A stretch of DNA of 24,186 bases from RGIG5579 sp045655865 (GCA_045655865.1 JAZOQB010000028.1:1-24186), one strand, 5' to 3'. Shown: positions 7,564-15,511, numbered from the stretch's first letter. The notes: generated by a model not told the origin, from the sequence alone. Translations and numbers: made by a program.

Positions 7564-8858
7564 GATTTCTTCTCCTTTGCTGGTTTTACAATCGACAAAG
7601 CGAGGCGGTCCGGCCGGTAGGAAAGATCGATCCGATTCAAAAGATCCTGGAACGTTACCTTGGAAATGATCTTAGAATAGTCCAGCATATCCGTACCCGA
7701 AAAAGCAAAATCCATAAAGGTTTCCGCGATCTGGGTGGTGGAGTTCCAGTCCTGAACCGATCGGGCGTATACCGCTCGGCGACTTCTTTCAAAATCCTGC
7801 TCGGTGAGAAGCTCTGCCGCCCGTTTTACCGTCTCCCGGATCCTGCGATACACCGTTTCCGGCTTTCTGGACTCTCCGGAAAGGAAGAGATATCCGTAGC
7901 TATGGGAGAGATCGTACTCCACCGAAAAACGGTCCGAGATGAGTCCCTTGTCGTAAAGCTCATTGTAAAAAGCACTGGACTTGCCGAAAAGGATGTCGGA
8001 AAGGATCTCGTGCTCTGCCTCTTTCTTTAAAACTTCCTCCGGGCGAATCCGTTTTTTCAGATCCCCCTCCTTCATTCCCACCGCAAACAGGGGCAAAGCC
8101 ACAGCCGCCGTCTGAACCACTTTTTTTCGATGGAGACGCCGGGGTTCCCGGGGTGTCTGTTTTTCAATTCGGATCTTCTCGTTTTCCTTCAGGTTCCGGT
8201 CCAAAACAGCCTTCACCCGAGCTTTTTCCCAGGGTCCGCAAAGAACCAAAAGCATATTGTTCAAATTGTAGAACGTGTTATAACAACGGTAGAGGATGTC
8301 ACTTGTGATATGGGAGATCGTCTCTTCGGTCCCGGCGATATCCACCTTCACGTTGTGATTGACGTAAAGAGCGTCCAGAAGTCCGTAATAGAGACGATGG
8401 AACGGCTCGTCCTGACCCATGCGAATTTCCTGGCCGATGATTCCCATTTCCTTCTGCACCGTCTCCGGAGTAAAATAGGGGCTGGAGACGAATTTCAAAA
8501 GCACTTCAAGATTTTCATAATAATGATCCGTAGCAGAGAAAAGGTAAGCGGTCATTTCATTGGAGGTAAACGCATTGCAACTGGCCCCCAAAGCCGCAAA
8601 ATGGGAAAAGGTGTCGCTCCCGTCCTGGTTTTCAAACAACTTATGCTCCAAAAAATGGGCGATCCCATCAGGCACAGTCAGAAAATCGGAGTCCTTCTGG
8701 GTCTTGAATACCCGGTCAATGGAACCGTACCGGGTCCCAAAGAGAGCAAACGCCTTCCGATGGGCTTTGGGAATCAAAACCACTTCCAACCCGGAAGGGT
8801 GTTTGGCCCGATAGTATTTTTCACCGATCAGAGCATTTTCCTTAGTATAGAATCTCAT
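7560..8858 (-). CDS. ymfH: M16-family zinc peptidase, YmfH-like (catalytic partner)
   Basis: A 432-aa M16 (pitrilysin/insulinase) peptidase. The inverted zinc motif HFLEH is at 68-72, and the third ligand is Glu144 in IIGQEIRM, at the spacing expected for the family. Glu71 is the expected general base. The second half is the usual M16 pseudo-repeat. In Bacillus-type genomes this protein pairs with an inactive partner, YmfF, and the pair is annotated as linked to elongation factor P 5-aminopentanol modification; the real substrate is uncertain. The ATG at 8858 is chosen because AGGAGGGG lies upstream and it overlaps the ymfF stop as ATGA; the longer reading runs deep into ymfF. No efp or ymfI is visible here. 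Confidence 0.9.
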   Translation of the reverse strand: MRFYTKENALIGEKYYRAKHPSGLEVVLIPKAHRKAFALFGTRYGSIDRVFKTQKDSDFLTVPDGIAHFLEHKLFENQDGSDTFSHFAALGASCNAFTSNEMTAYLFSATDHYYENLEVLLKFVSSPYFTPETVQKEMGIIGQEIRMGQDEPFHRLYYGLLDALYVNHNVKVDIAGTEETISHITSDILYRCYNTFYNLNNMLLVLCGPWEKARVKAVLDRNLKENEKIRIEKQTPREPRRLHRKKVVQTAAVALPLFAVGMKEGDLKKRIRPEEVLKKEAEHEILSDILFGKSSAFYNELYDKGLISDRFSVEYDLSHSYGYLFLSGESRKPETVYRRIRETVKRAAELLTEQDFERSRRAVYARSVQDWNSTTQIAETFMDFAFSGTDMLDYSKIISKVTFQDLLNRIDLSYRPDRLALSIVKPAKEKKS

Positions 8859-10141
8859 TGCTGCCCCTCCTTTGCGGTCAATGTGTAAACGGTGTCCAAA
8901 ACGATCTTCTCCGACACCTTCACCACATCTTCTTTTTGGATCCGCCGCAACTGAGCAACGATCTGGCCGGGCGTTTGGATCTGCCCGATCAAAACTCTTG
9001 GCAAGTACCACTCCGCCAAAACCGATGGATTGTCTCCCAGTCCATTCATGGCGTGAATGAGCGCGCCACGAGCGTTTTCCATTTCCTCGTCCGTAATATT
9101 GCCCGCCCGGATCTCATCCATCTGACGGAGAGCCTCCTTCACAGCAACGTCCCGGTTCTCGGGAGCGATGCCCGCATAAATGAGCATGATCCCCTTTAAA
9201 GCATCGGGAGACGAGGAAACGTGGTAACAAAGGCTCATTTTTTCTCTCAAGTTACAAAAAAGCTTGGAAGTGAGAGATCCGCCCAAAATGGAATTGTAAA
9301 CGCTCATCGCCCGCCAATCGGAATCGGCAAGGGAGCATCCCGTGCGAAAGCCCATGACAAGGTTTGCCTGGGCGATATCCATCTCTTCCGTCACTTCCAG
9401 AACCTCTTTTACCTGAGTGCGGACCGCAATCTCGGGAAGCGCCCGGGGTTCCCGAACGATCTTTTGAAACATATCTTGCGTTGCCTGCCGCATGTCCTCC
9501 CGGCAAAAGCGCCCCACAAAGAAAATCTCCACCCGGGCCGTGCGCAAAAGTTCATGGTAATACTCCGCCAAGGATTGGGGTGTGATCTTTTTGATCTCCC
9601 CCTTGTGCCCGATCGCCAAGGTGCTGTACGCTTCCTTCCGGCACATCAGCTCCGTCATTCGTTCTTTGGCCCAGCGAGCCTTATGATTGACAAGCGAACA
9701 GATCTCATCCAGTGCCAGTTTTTTTTCGCTTTCCACATGAGAGGGCAAAAAGGCACCGTCTTGTAAATTGGGACGAAACAGCACTTCTCTTAAAATCTCA
9801 AGTCCCTGCGCCGTAATATTCTCCCCTTCCAGCGCGTAGGCATTATCCAAAGTGCAAAGAGAGACTGCCAGGGTATGCCACTCTCCCACTTTCGCAGTAT
9901 CCGCAGTCAGATCCGCATCAAAGCACAAGTCCAGCGCCTGATTCAATTCTCTCTGGGTGCGATACTTTTCACTGCTGCGGGTCAATACCCTGGAGAGCAA
10001 AGTATTGTAAGACGCGGTTTTTTTATTCAGAGGCGTAACAAAAAAGAAGCTGATATAATTGGTCTTGTACCGATCGTTTTCCACAAAGTTTACGTAAATA
10101 CCGTCGCCGATGGCACAACGCTCCAGCTTTTCGTGATTCAC
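8855..10141 (-). CDS. ymfF: M16-family peptidase-like protein, YmfF-like (non-catalytic partner)
   Basis: A 428-aa M16-fold protein lacking the HxxEH zinc motif: the matching region reads LLSRVLTRSSEKYRTQREL. The C-terminal half carries the M16 hallmark for an inactive or substrate-gripping subunit, including the FRTGCSLADSDW region and YNSILGGSLTSKLFCNLREK, shortened here to GGSLTSKLFCNLREK, with CYHVSSSPDALKG after it. It is expected to form a heterodimer chamber with the YmfH-like protein next to it. The start is GTG, supported by GGAGGG at a good distance and a promoter just upstream at 10179-10207. It is the first gene of the seven-gene operon. Family call firm; the EF-P link comes from annotation of Bacillus relatives and is not shown here. 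Confidence 0.87.
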   Translation of the reverse strand: MNHEKLERCAIGDGIYVNFVENDRYKTNYISFFFVTPLNKKTASYNTLLSRVLTRSSEKYRTQRELNQALDLCFDADLTADTAKVGEWHTLAVSLCTLDNAYALEGENITAQGLEILREVLFRPNLQDGAFLPSHVESEKKLALDEICSLVNHKARWAKERMTELMCRKEAYSTLAIGHKGEIKKITPQSLAEYYHELLRTARVEIFFVGRFCREDMRQATQDMFQKIVREPRALPEIAVRTQVKEVLEVTEEMDIAQANLVMGFRTGCSLADSDWRAMSVYNSILGGSLTSKLFCNLREKMSLCYHVSSSPDALKGIMLIYAGIAPENRDVAVKEALRQMDEIRAGNITDEEMENARGALIHAMNGLGDNPSVLAEWYLPRVLIGQIQTPGQIVAQLRRIQKEDVVKVSEKIVLDTVYTLTAKEGQQ

Positions 10142-10178
10142 AGTCTCCCTCCTCTTCTCCTAAACAAAACTTCTTTCT

Positions 10179-10207
10179 ATTATACTACACTCTTTGGGGC
10201 TTTTCAA
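10179..10207 (-). promoter_or_regulatory. Promoter of the ymfF-ymfH-lgt-folD-lipoprotein operon
   Basis: Read on the minus strand, TTGAAA (10202-10207) and TATAAT (10179-10184) are separated by exactly 17 bp, about 38 nt before the GTG start of ymfF. This is a near-consensus sigma-A promoter. No internal terminator is visible down to 2187, so it may drive all seven genes. Confidence 0.85.
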
Positions 10208-10472
10208 ACCTTTTTGTGATTTTTTTGTGAAAAAATGGATTTTTCCCTCCGTTTTTCCAATCCACCTCCCAAAACCATTTGTGCAAAAATTTTATTTTTT
10301 CTTCGAATCCTGCTTGTATCGGGCAGTGCGCTGTGTTTTTCGTTTTAAAACATTTCTTTTTGAAGAAAAAAGGGCGGTTTTCAAAAAAAAGATAACTTTA
10401 TTGCATTTTTTTCTTCCAAAAAGAGAAGAAAACGCCGCTTTTGCACATCTTTTTCTTTTTCAAAAAAGAGAC
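10208..10472. other. AT-rich divergent intergenic region between ymfF and pckG
   Basis: Apart from the two promoters at its edges, this stretch contains many A/T homopolymer runs and small imperfect hairpins (for example CTTTTT-gaag-AAAAAAG near 10353, and a loose pairing of GGCGGTTTTC near 10374 with GAAAACGCC near 10428). I see no gene, riboswitch or clear operator in it. Curved AT-tract DNA upstream of the pckG promoter could act as an UP element. Confidence 0.4.
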
Positions 10473-10500
10473 TTGCAAAAATGGTATTTTTTGATATAAT
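10473..10500 (+). promoter_or_regulatory. Promoter of pckG
   Basis: TTGCAA at 10473-10478 and TATAAT at 10495-10500 with a 16-bp spacer and an extended -10 (TGA directly before TATAAT). It lies about 40 nt before the start codon. A tandem TTTGAA repeat sits in the leader. It looks strong, in line with the codon bias of the gene. Confidence 0.8.
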
Positions 10501-10539
10501 AGATTTGAATTTGAATGTTTTGAAGAAAGGAACTTCATC

Positions 10540-12315
10540 ATGACTGCAAACAAAACCGTAAATCAGTGGATCGAAGAAATGGTCGCCCTCTTAAAGCCCG
10601 ATAAGATCGAGTGGATCACCGGAGAAGAGTCCCAGCTGGACGCGCTCCGCAAAGAGGCTGTTGAGTCGGGAGAACTGCTCAAACTGAATGAGGAGAAGCT
10701 CCCCGGTTGCTACCTGCACCGCACCCGTCAGAACGACGTTGCCCGAGTGGAAGACCGTACCTTCATCTGCACCAGCGAGAAAGAAAACGCCGGCCCCACC
10801 AACAACTGGTGTGCCCCCGCGGAAATGTACAAGAAGCTCTATGACATTGCCCGTGGAAGCTACCAGGGACGGACCATGTACGTAATCCCCTTCTCCATGG
10901 GTCCCATCGGTTCTCCTCTTGCCAAAGCCGGCATTGAGGTTACCGACTCCATCTATGTCGTTCTCAACATGGCCATCATGACCCGCGTAGGAACAAAGGT
11001 CTTGGAAGTGCTCGGCGACTCCAACGACTGGGTTCGCGGCCTTCACGCCAAGTGCGACGTTGACCCCGAGAAGCGTTACATCTGCCAGTTCCCCGAGGAC
11101 AACACCATCATCTCCGTAAACTCCGCTTACGGCGGAAACGTACTTCTGGGCAAGAAGTGCTTCGCTCTCCGCATTGCCTCCTACCAGGGATGGAAGGAAG
11201 GCTGGATGGCCGAGCACATGCTCATTCTGGGAATCGAGAATCCCAAGGGCGAAGTGAAGTACGTTGCAGCTGCTTTCCCCTCCGCTTGCGGCAAGACCAA
11301 CTTGGCCATGCTCATTCCTCCGGAATACCTGCGTAAGCAAGGCTACAAGATTTGGACTGTGGGTGACGACATCGCCTGGATGCGCATCGGACAAGATGGC
11401 AGACTTTACGCCATCAACCCCGAAAACGGCTTCTTTGGCGTAGCACCCGGTACCAACGAAAAATCCAACTATAACGCTCTGGCTTCTACCAAGAAGAACA
11501 CCATCTTTACCAACGTAGCCCTGGATCTGGACGACAATACCGTTTGGTGGGAGGGCCTGAACAAGAATCTTCCCAAGAACGCCATCGACTGGACCGGAAA
11601 GAAATGGGATCCCGAAAAGTTCAACAAGGCGGATAAGTCCACCTGTGCCGCTCATCCCAACTCCCGCTTCACCGCTCCCGCTGTCAACTGCCCCTGCATC
11701 TCCGAGGAGTTTGATAAAGGAGCAGGCGTGCCCATCTCTGCCATCATCTTCGGCGGCAGACGTGCAAAACTTGCTCCCCTGGTATATCAATCCAAAGATT
11801 GGAAGAACGGTGTGTTCGTAGGAGCCATTATGGCTTCCGAGACCACCGCCGCCGCTGCCGGCGCTGTGGGTGTGGTTCGTCACGATCCCATGGCCATGCT
11901 TCCTTTCTGCGGCTATAACATGGGCGATTACTTCCAGCACTGGCTGGATATGGGCGAAAAGCTCGGCGACAAAGCTCCCAAGATCTTCAATGTCAACTGG
12001 TTCCGTACCGACGACGAAGGCAACTTCATCTGGCCGGGCTTTGGTGACAACATGAGAGTTTTGAACTGGATCATCGACCGTTGCGAAGGCAAGGCAGAAG
12101 CCAGCGAGACCGCCATCGGTTACATCCCCAGACCCGAAGACATCGATCTGACCGATCTGGATCTGGATGTAGAGACCTTGAAGTCCATTCTGGCTGTTGA
12201 TCAGGACGCTTGGCAGAAAGAAGCGGCTGATATTACCGAATACTTCAAGAAATTCGACCGTCTGCCCGCAGAGCTGGCTGCTCAGCTTGAAACTCTTAAG
12301 GCGAACCTGAAGTAA
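10540..12315 (+). CDS. pckG: Phosphoenolpyruvate carboxykinase (GTP)
   Basis: PckG interconverts oxaloacetate plus GTP with phosphoenolpyruvate, CO2 and GDP in the cytoplasm. In anaerobes it often runs towards oxaloacetate for fumarate or succinate formation. The 591-aa length fits the GTP family. Visible are the PEP-binding Arg61 region (YLHRTRQNDVARVEDRTFI), shortened to its core HRTRQNDVARVEDRT, the P-loop FPSACGKTNLAML (246-258) with the reactive Cys250, metal-binding DD at 276-277 (TVGDDIAWM), NPENGFFGVAPGTN, and the mobile-lid region SETTAAAAGAVGVV followed by RHDPMAMLPFCGYN. AAAGGA precedes the ATG. Codon use is strongly biased (AAG, AAC, ACC, TCC), unlike most neighbours, which suggests high expression. 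It is monocistronic between its own promoter and terminator. Confidence 0.98.
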   Translation: MTANKTVNQWIEEMVALLKPDKIEWITGEESQLDALRKEAVESGELLKLNEEKLPGCYLHRTRQNDVARVEDRTFICTSEKENAGPTNNWCAPAEMYKKLYDIARGSYQGRTMYVIPFSMGPIGSPLAKAGIEVTDSIYVVLNMAIMTRVGTKVLEVLGDSNDWVRGLHAKCDVDPEKRYICQFPEDNTIISVNSAYGGNVLLGKKCFALRIASYQGWKEGWMAEHMLILGIENPKGEVKYVAAAFPSACGKTNLAMLIPPEYLRKQGYKIWTVGDDIAWMRIGQDGRLYAINPENGFFGVAPGTNEKSNYNALASTKKNTIFTNVALDLDDNTVWWEGLNKNLPKNAIDWTGKKWDPEKFNKADKSTCAAHPNSRFTAPAVNCPCISEEFDKGAGVPISAIIFGGRRAKLAPLVYQSKDWKNGVFVGAIMASETTAAAAGAVGVVRHDPMAMLPFCGYNMGDYFQHWLDMGEKLGDKAPKIFNVNWFRTDDEGNFIWPGFGDNMRVLNWIIDRCEGKAEASETAIGYIPRPEDIDLTDLDLDVETLKSILAVDQDAWQKEAADITEYFKKFDRLPAELAAQLETLKANLK

Positions 12316-12385
12316 GAAGCACACCGTTACTGCATTTCGTGCTATCTTTCGTCTTCGCTTTCCAGCGATTCCCATCATCTTGACT

Positions 12386-12445
12386 GTGGCCCCTGTTTGC
12401 AAGCACATCATGCTGTGATCTGCAAGCGGGGGTCACTCTTTTTTC
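12386..12445 (+). terminator. Strong terminator after pckG
   Basis: A 16-bp stem (12386-12401 with 12421-12436, three G-U pairs in RNA) encloses a 19-nt loop with a small inner AGCA/TGCT pairing, followed directly by TCTTTTTT. It lies 70 nt after the pckG stop. The long loop is larger than in an ordinary terminator. A weaker hairpin (ACCG/CGGT with CGGA/TCCG inside, 12453-12480) and T-rich DNA follow. Confidence 0.75.
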
Positions 12446-12534
12446 AAGCAGAACCGACGGACTATCCGAGTCTTGCCGGTCTTTTCTTTTGATACTCCGG
12501 CGCATGGTCAACCATTCCTACCAACATTTCGGAC

Positions 12535-12566
12535 ACAAAAAAAGGCGCCCGTTCGGGCGGCTTTTC
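12535..12566 (-). terminator. Terminator of the MsmX/UgpC-like ATPase gene
   Basis: AAAAGGCGCCCG pairs with CGGGCGGCTTTT through a tight loop, with one internal mismatch. Read on the minus strand it is followed by a run of seven T. It lies 12 nt downstream of the stop codon of the ABC ATPase gene. Confidence 0.85.
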
Positions 12567-12577
12567 AAATTCTCAAA

Positions 12578-13696
12578 TTAATGGCAGAAGCAGATTTCGG
12601 TATCTTTGTCGAACAGGTGCAAACGGTTGATGTCGAATGCAACCTTCACAGAATCTCCTACCTTCGCCTTGGATCTGGGTGAAACGCGGGCGATCATGTT
12701 CTGCTGCTGGCTGCTCAGATACAGGAAAATTTCTGCACCCATCAGCTCAGTTACCTCAACGTCGGCATCAATCACCCAATCGGAGAACTGAGACAGATAC
12801 AGGGGCTCGTCATGAATGGCCTCAGAGCGAATACCGGCAATGACCTCCTTGCCAACGTACTTCTGAACTTCTTCATTCTCAGCCTTCTCCTCAGGAAGCT
12901 TGAACTGGTTCTCGCCAAAGGTGAAGTAGATCCCCTCTTCTCCTCTCTTCTTCTCCAACTTGCCGTTGATGAAGTTCATCTGAGGAGTGCCGATAAATCC
13001 GGCAACGAACAGATTCACGGGGTAATCATACAGATTTTGAGGAGAATCCACCTGCTGGATGATACCATCCTTCATAACCACGATTCTGGAAGCCATGGTC
13101 ATAGCCTCGGTCTGGTCGTGAGTAACGTAAATAAAGGTGGTCTGCAGCTTCTTATGAAGTTTGGTCAGCTCGGTTCTCATGGAAGCACGAAGCTTGGCAT
13201 CCAGGTTAGACAAAGGCTCGTCCAAAAGGAAGACCTTCGGTTCACGAACGATGGCACGGCCCAGCGCAACACGCTGTCTCTGACCACCGGAAAGAGCTTT
13301 GGGCTTGCGGTCCAAAAGGTGAGCGATGTCCAGAATACGGGCCGCTTCTTCCACTCTTCTCTTGATCTCTTCCTTGGGAACCTTGCGCAGTTTCAAACCG
13401 AACGCCATGTTCTCAAACACAGACATGTGAGGATACAGTGCGTAGTTCTGGAACACCATTGCGATATCTCTGTCCTTGGGAGCCACATCGTTTACCAATC
13501 TGTCTCCAATGAACAATTCGCCCTCAGAAATCTCTTCAAGGCCTGCCACCATACGAAGTGTGGTGGACTTACCGCAACCGGAAGGACCAACCAAAATAAT
13601 AAATTCCTTATCCTTGATCTCCAGGCAGAAATCAGTTACCGCAGTAACACCGCCGGGATACTTTTTGAAAATATGCTTTAACGATACGCTAGCCAT
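12578..13696 (-). CDS. Sugar ABC transporter ATP-binding protein, MsmX/UgpC/MalK family
   Basis: A 372-aa ATPase that energises carbohydrate ABC importers on the cytoplasmic face. Motifs: Walker A GPSGCGKSTT (37-46), Q-loop VFQNYALYPHMSV, signature LSGGQRQRVALGRA (135-148), Walker B VFLLDEPLSNLDA (155-167) and switch His in VTHDQTEAM. After residue about 235 there is a MalK-type OB-fold regulatory domain (VIAGIRSEAI, then VTELMGAEIFLYL). No permease or binding-protein gene is adjacent, as is usual for the shared ATPases MsmX and UgpC that serve several importers. The ATG has GGGGGA upstream. Codon use is biased, so it is probably abundant. It might energise a transporter for the sugar operon at 20.3 kb, but that is only inference. 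Confidence 0.95.
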   Translation of the reverse strand: MASVSLKHIFKKYPGGVTAVTDFCLEIKDKEFIILVGPSGCGKSTTLRMVAGLEEISEGELFIGDRLVNDVAPKDRDIAMVFQNYALYPHMSVFENMAFGLKLRKVPKEEIKRRVEEAARILDIAHLLDRKPKALSGGQRQRVALGRAIVREPKVFLLDEPLSNLDAKLRASMRTELTKLHKKLQTTFIYVTHDQTEAMTMASRIVVMKDGIIQQVDSPQNLYDYPVNLFVAGFIGTPQMNFINGKLEKKRGEEGIYFTFGENQFKLPEEKAENEEVQKYVGKEVIAGIRSEAIHDEPLYLSQFSDWVIDADVEVTELMGAEIFLYLSSQQQNMIARVSPRSKAKVGDSVKVAFDINRLHLFDKDTEICFCH

Positions 13697-13749
13697 TTTT
13701 TCCCCCTAAAAATCGTATGTAAAGTGATTCTTCTAACAGAAACGACTTT

Positions 13750-13755
13750 ATCATA
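13750..13755 (-). promoter_or_regulatory. Possible -10 element for the MsmX/UgpC-like gene
   Basis: TATGAT preceded by TGG on the minus strand gives an extended -10 about 55 nt before the start codon. No good -35 is present at 17 bp. A TTGACA further up (13848-13853, minus) lacks a matching -10 at normal spacing. Confidence 0.35.
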
Positions 13756-13759
13756 CCAA

Positions 13760-13995
13760 AAAAAATTTGAAAAAAAAAGATGTTTATTTCCCAAAAATAC
13801 AAAAAACGATTTATGTATTTTAAACAAAAATACATCAAAACATTACCTGTCAATCGAAATTATATTGATATTACAGCGCTTTTTCGTTTCTTATTATAAA
13901 GTTTTAATTTCTAGTTTTTAATTTCAAAATATAAATCAAAACATTTTTTACACAATAAATTCTCATTTTATTCATAAAGCATTTTATTTTCCCCC
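13760..13995. other. Very AT-rich intergenic region between the ABC ATPase and the HTH gene
   Basis: Roughly 80% A+T, with no credible open frame. It contains the inverted repeat at 13813-13835, a smaller TCAAT-N9-ATTGA repeat around 13850-13868, and several TATAAT-like hexamers on the minus strand (about 13858 and 13885) without well-spaced -35 partners. It probably holds regulatory sites for the ATPase gene. Confidence 0.4.
13813..13835. repeat. Inverted repeat, candidate operator
   Basis: ATGTATTTT and AAAATACAT are perfect 9-bp arms around a 5-bp centre. It lies about 120 nt upstream of the MsmX/UgpC-like start, among A/T tracts. It could bind a repressor or simply reflect the AT-rich background; the perfect arms favour the former slightly. 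Confidence 0.4.
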
Positions 13996-14025
13996 TTGAA
14001 AGAACCCCCAAAGCCTTGTTATAAT
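13996..14025 (+). promoter_or_regulatory. Promoter of the HTH-prenyltransferase-carboxypeptidase operon
   Basis: TTGAAA at 13996-14001, 18-bp spacer, TATAAT at 14020-14025 with an upstream TG (extended -10). It sits 27 nt before the ATG at 14053. Confidence 0.85.
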
Positions 14026-14052
14026 AGAAAAAACTCGTGAAAGGAAATCGCT

Positions 14053-14409
14053 ATGCCGTTCAACAAACGAATCTTCTCCATCCTTTTAGAGCAAGCAAAA
14101 GGAGATCGTTCCTGGCGTCAGTTTGCCATGGATTGTGATATCAGTTACATTCAAATGAGAAAACTGGCTCTGGGCCAACAAGAAAACTCTCCCCGGCCAA
14201 AACTCATCAACAAGATCGCCCAAAATGCCGCTCACGGCATCACCGCGGAAGATCTTCTGTTTTGCTCCGGCGCCTTTGACGAAACGAAAACGAAAAAAAC
14301 CGACACCATCGCACGCGGAGGAGAACTGGTGGGAGAAAAATTCCAATCCCTCTCCATGGGTCAGCGTAAAATGGTATTGGACTTTATTGATTTTCTTTTA
14401 AGCCGATGA
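14053..14409 (+). CDS. Small helix-turn-helix (XRE-like) protein
   Basis: A 118-aa cytoplasmic protein. Residues about 8-60 resemble an XRE/Cro-type helix-turn-helix: a helix at RIFSILLEQAKG, then RSWRQFAMDCDISYIQMRKL and the final helix PKLINKIAQNAA. The rest is a short helical tail ending LSMGQRKMVLDFIDFLLSR, possibly a dimerisation helix. AAAGGA precedes the ATG, and a good promoter is 27 nt upstream. Its stop overlaps the start of the prenyltransferase gene as ATGA, so the two are translationally coupled. It may regulate its own operon, but no operator was identified. The HTH call rests on helix pattern rather than on a close family match. Confidence 0.68.
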   Translation: MPFNKRIFSILLEQAKGDRSWRQFAMDCDISYIQMRKLALGQQENSPRPKLINKIAQNAAHGITAEDLLFCSGAFDETKTKKTDTIARGGELVGEKFQSLSMGQRKMVLDFIDFLLSR

Positions 14410-15494
14410 ACCAGTCTCTTCTTTCTTATCTGGAAGAAAGCGGCAAAGCCGTTCTTTCCTACTACAACTCCCATCCTCCTTTCGCCCTGACCCCGGCGGA
14501 ATTGATGGAGGGGACCTTTGTGTATTTTCAGCGAGGTGGAAAACGCCTCCGCCCGGCCATTTGCCGTTTGGCAGCAGGAGCTCTGGGAGGAAAAGAAGCG
14601 GAGGAAGCCGCCGCCCCTTGCGCCCTGGCCCTGGAACTTTACCACAATTGGACCCTCATTCACGACGATATGATTGACCACGACGATACCCGCCGTGGGC
14701 AAAGCGCTGTGCATAAACTCATCTCCGATCGCTTCGCTATGGATCACCCTCAAAAGATCGCCCGGGAATACGGTTTTGACGCCGCCCTTTTGGCAGGGGA
14801 TGCCCTCCACAGCGCCGCCGTTTCCTATCTTTCCCAGCTCTCGGATTCCGGGTTTGTCCCCCCCAGCGTCACTTTAAAGATCCTCTCCCTACTGGAAGGA
14901 GAATACGGTCCCCGGCTCATCAGCGGAGAAACGGTAGATACCAAAAACGGCCTTCTTTACGGGAAAGGAGAATTTTTCCGTCTGACAAAAGAAGAGGTCC
15001 TTTTCATGATGGCAGGCAAAACCGGGGCGCTTTTCGGGATCAGCGCTCTTTCCGGCGCTCTCATCGGTCTGGGCGTCCCCGATCCCGCACAAGCACAAGC
15101 CGCCGCTCTCACCCGCTTTGCAGAGCACTGCGGTATCGCCTTTCAATTGCAAGATGACATTTTGGGCGTCACCTCCACGGAAGAGACCCTGGGAAAACCC
15201 ATTGGCAGTGACATCCGGGAAGGAAAGCCCACCCTCCTTCTTCTTTCATCCTACCGGAACAGCACGGAAGAAGAGCAGGCCTTTCTCCGCCGCACAGTGG
15301 GTTCCGGAGCGGACGAGGACCAGATCCTTCGTGCCCGACAGATTCTTCTCGATCGCGGCGGCGTAGAGGAAACCGAGGCCCTTGCCGTCAAGTACTTAGA
15401 ACAAGCAAAAGCAGACCTGGATCTTCTTCCCGATTCTCCCTGGAAAGAGAAACTGGAAGCCTGGCGAGAATTCATGCTCCGGCGGAAAAAGTAA
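14406..15494 (+). CDS. Polyprenyl diphosphate synthase (trans-isoprenyl transferase)
   Basis: A 362-aa class I prenyl elongase that condenses isopentenyl diphosphate onto an allylic diphosphate. Motifs: GGKRLRP (44-50), first Asp-rich motif HDDMIDHDDTRRG (D87, D88, D91), the AGKTGALF Lys/Thr motif, and the second Asp-rich region FQLQDDILGVTS where the usual final Asp is Gly254. GKPIGSDIREGKPTL follows. There is no two-residue insertion in the first motif, as in archaeal-type and long-chain enzymes. Trp at position -5 before DD suggests a short to middle chain, about C15-C20 (inference). It is somewhat longer than usual. Coupled by ATGA to the HTH gene and 17 nt before the carboxypeptidase gene, hinting at a link with lipid-carrier or envelope metabolism. 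Confidence 0.9.
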   Translation: MNQSLLSYLEESGKAVLSYYNSHPPFALTPAELMEGTFVYFQRGGKRLRPAICRLAAGALGGKEAEEAAAPCALALELYHNWTLIHDDMIDHDDTRRGQSAVHKLISDRFAMDHPQKIAREYGFDAALLAGDALHSAAVSYLSQLSDSGFVPPSVTLKILSLLEGEYGPRLISGETVDTKNGLLYGKGEFFRLTKEEVLFMMAGKTGALFGISALSGALIGLGVPDPAQAQAAALTRFAEHCGIAFQLQDDILGVTSTEETLGKPIGSDIREGKPTLLLLSSYRNSTEEEQAFLRRTVGSGADEDQILRARQILLDRGGVEETEALAVKYLEQAKADLDLLPDSPWKEKLEAWREFMLRRKK

Positions 15495-15511
15495 AAAGTG
15501 AGGAAACGACT

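Noticed and set aside
10420..10445. CcpA cre-like sequence upstream of pckG
   Set aside because: Only a loose match around AAAACGCCGCTTT; too many deviations from the consensus to call.
10194..10499. 101-codon plus-strand frame in the ymfF-pckG intergenic region
   Set aside because: Phe/Lys-rich product typical of AT-rich noncoding DNA, and it runs over both divergent promoters.
10591..12411. 606-codon open frame on the minus strand opposite pckG
   Set aside because: It is a mirror of the strongly biased pckG codons, has a Gly/Val/His-rich product with no known domain, and lacks a convincing ribosome binding site. pckG itself is unquestionable.
12812..13681. 289-codon plus-strand frame opposite the ABC ATPase
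   Set aside because: Mirrors the codon pattern of a highly conserved ATPase; no independent support.
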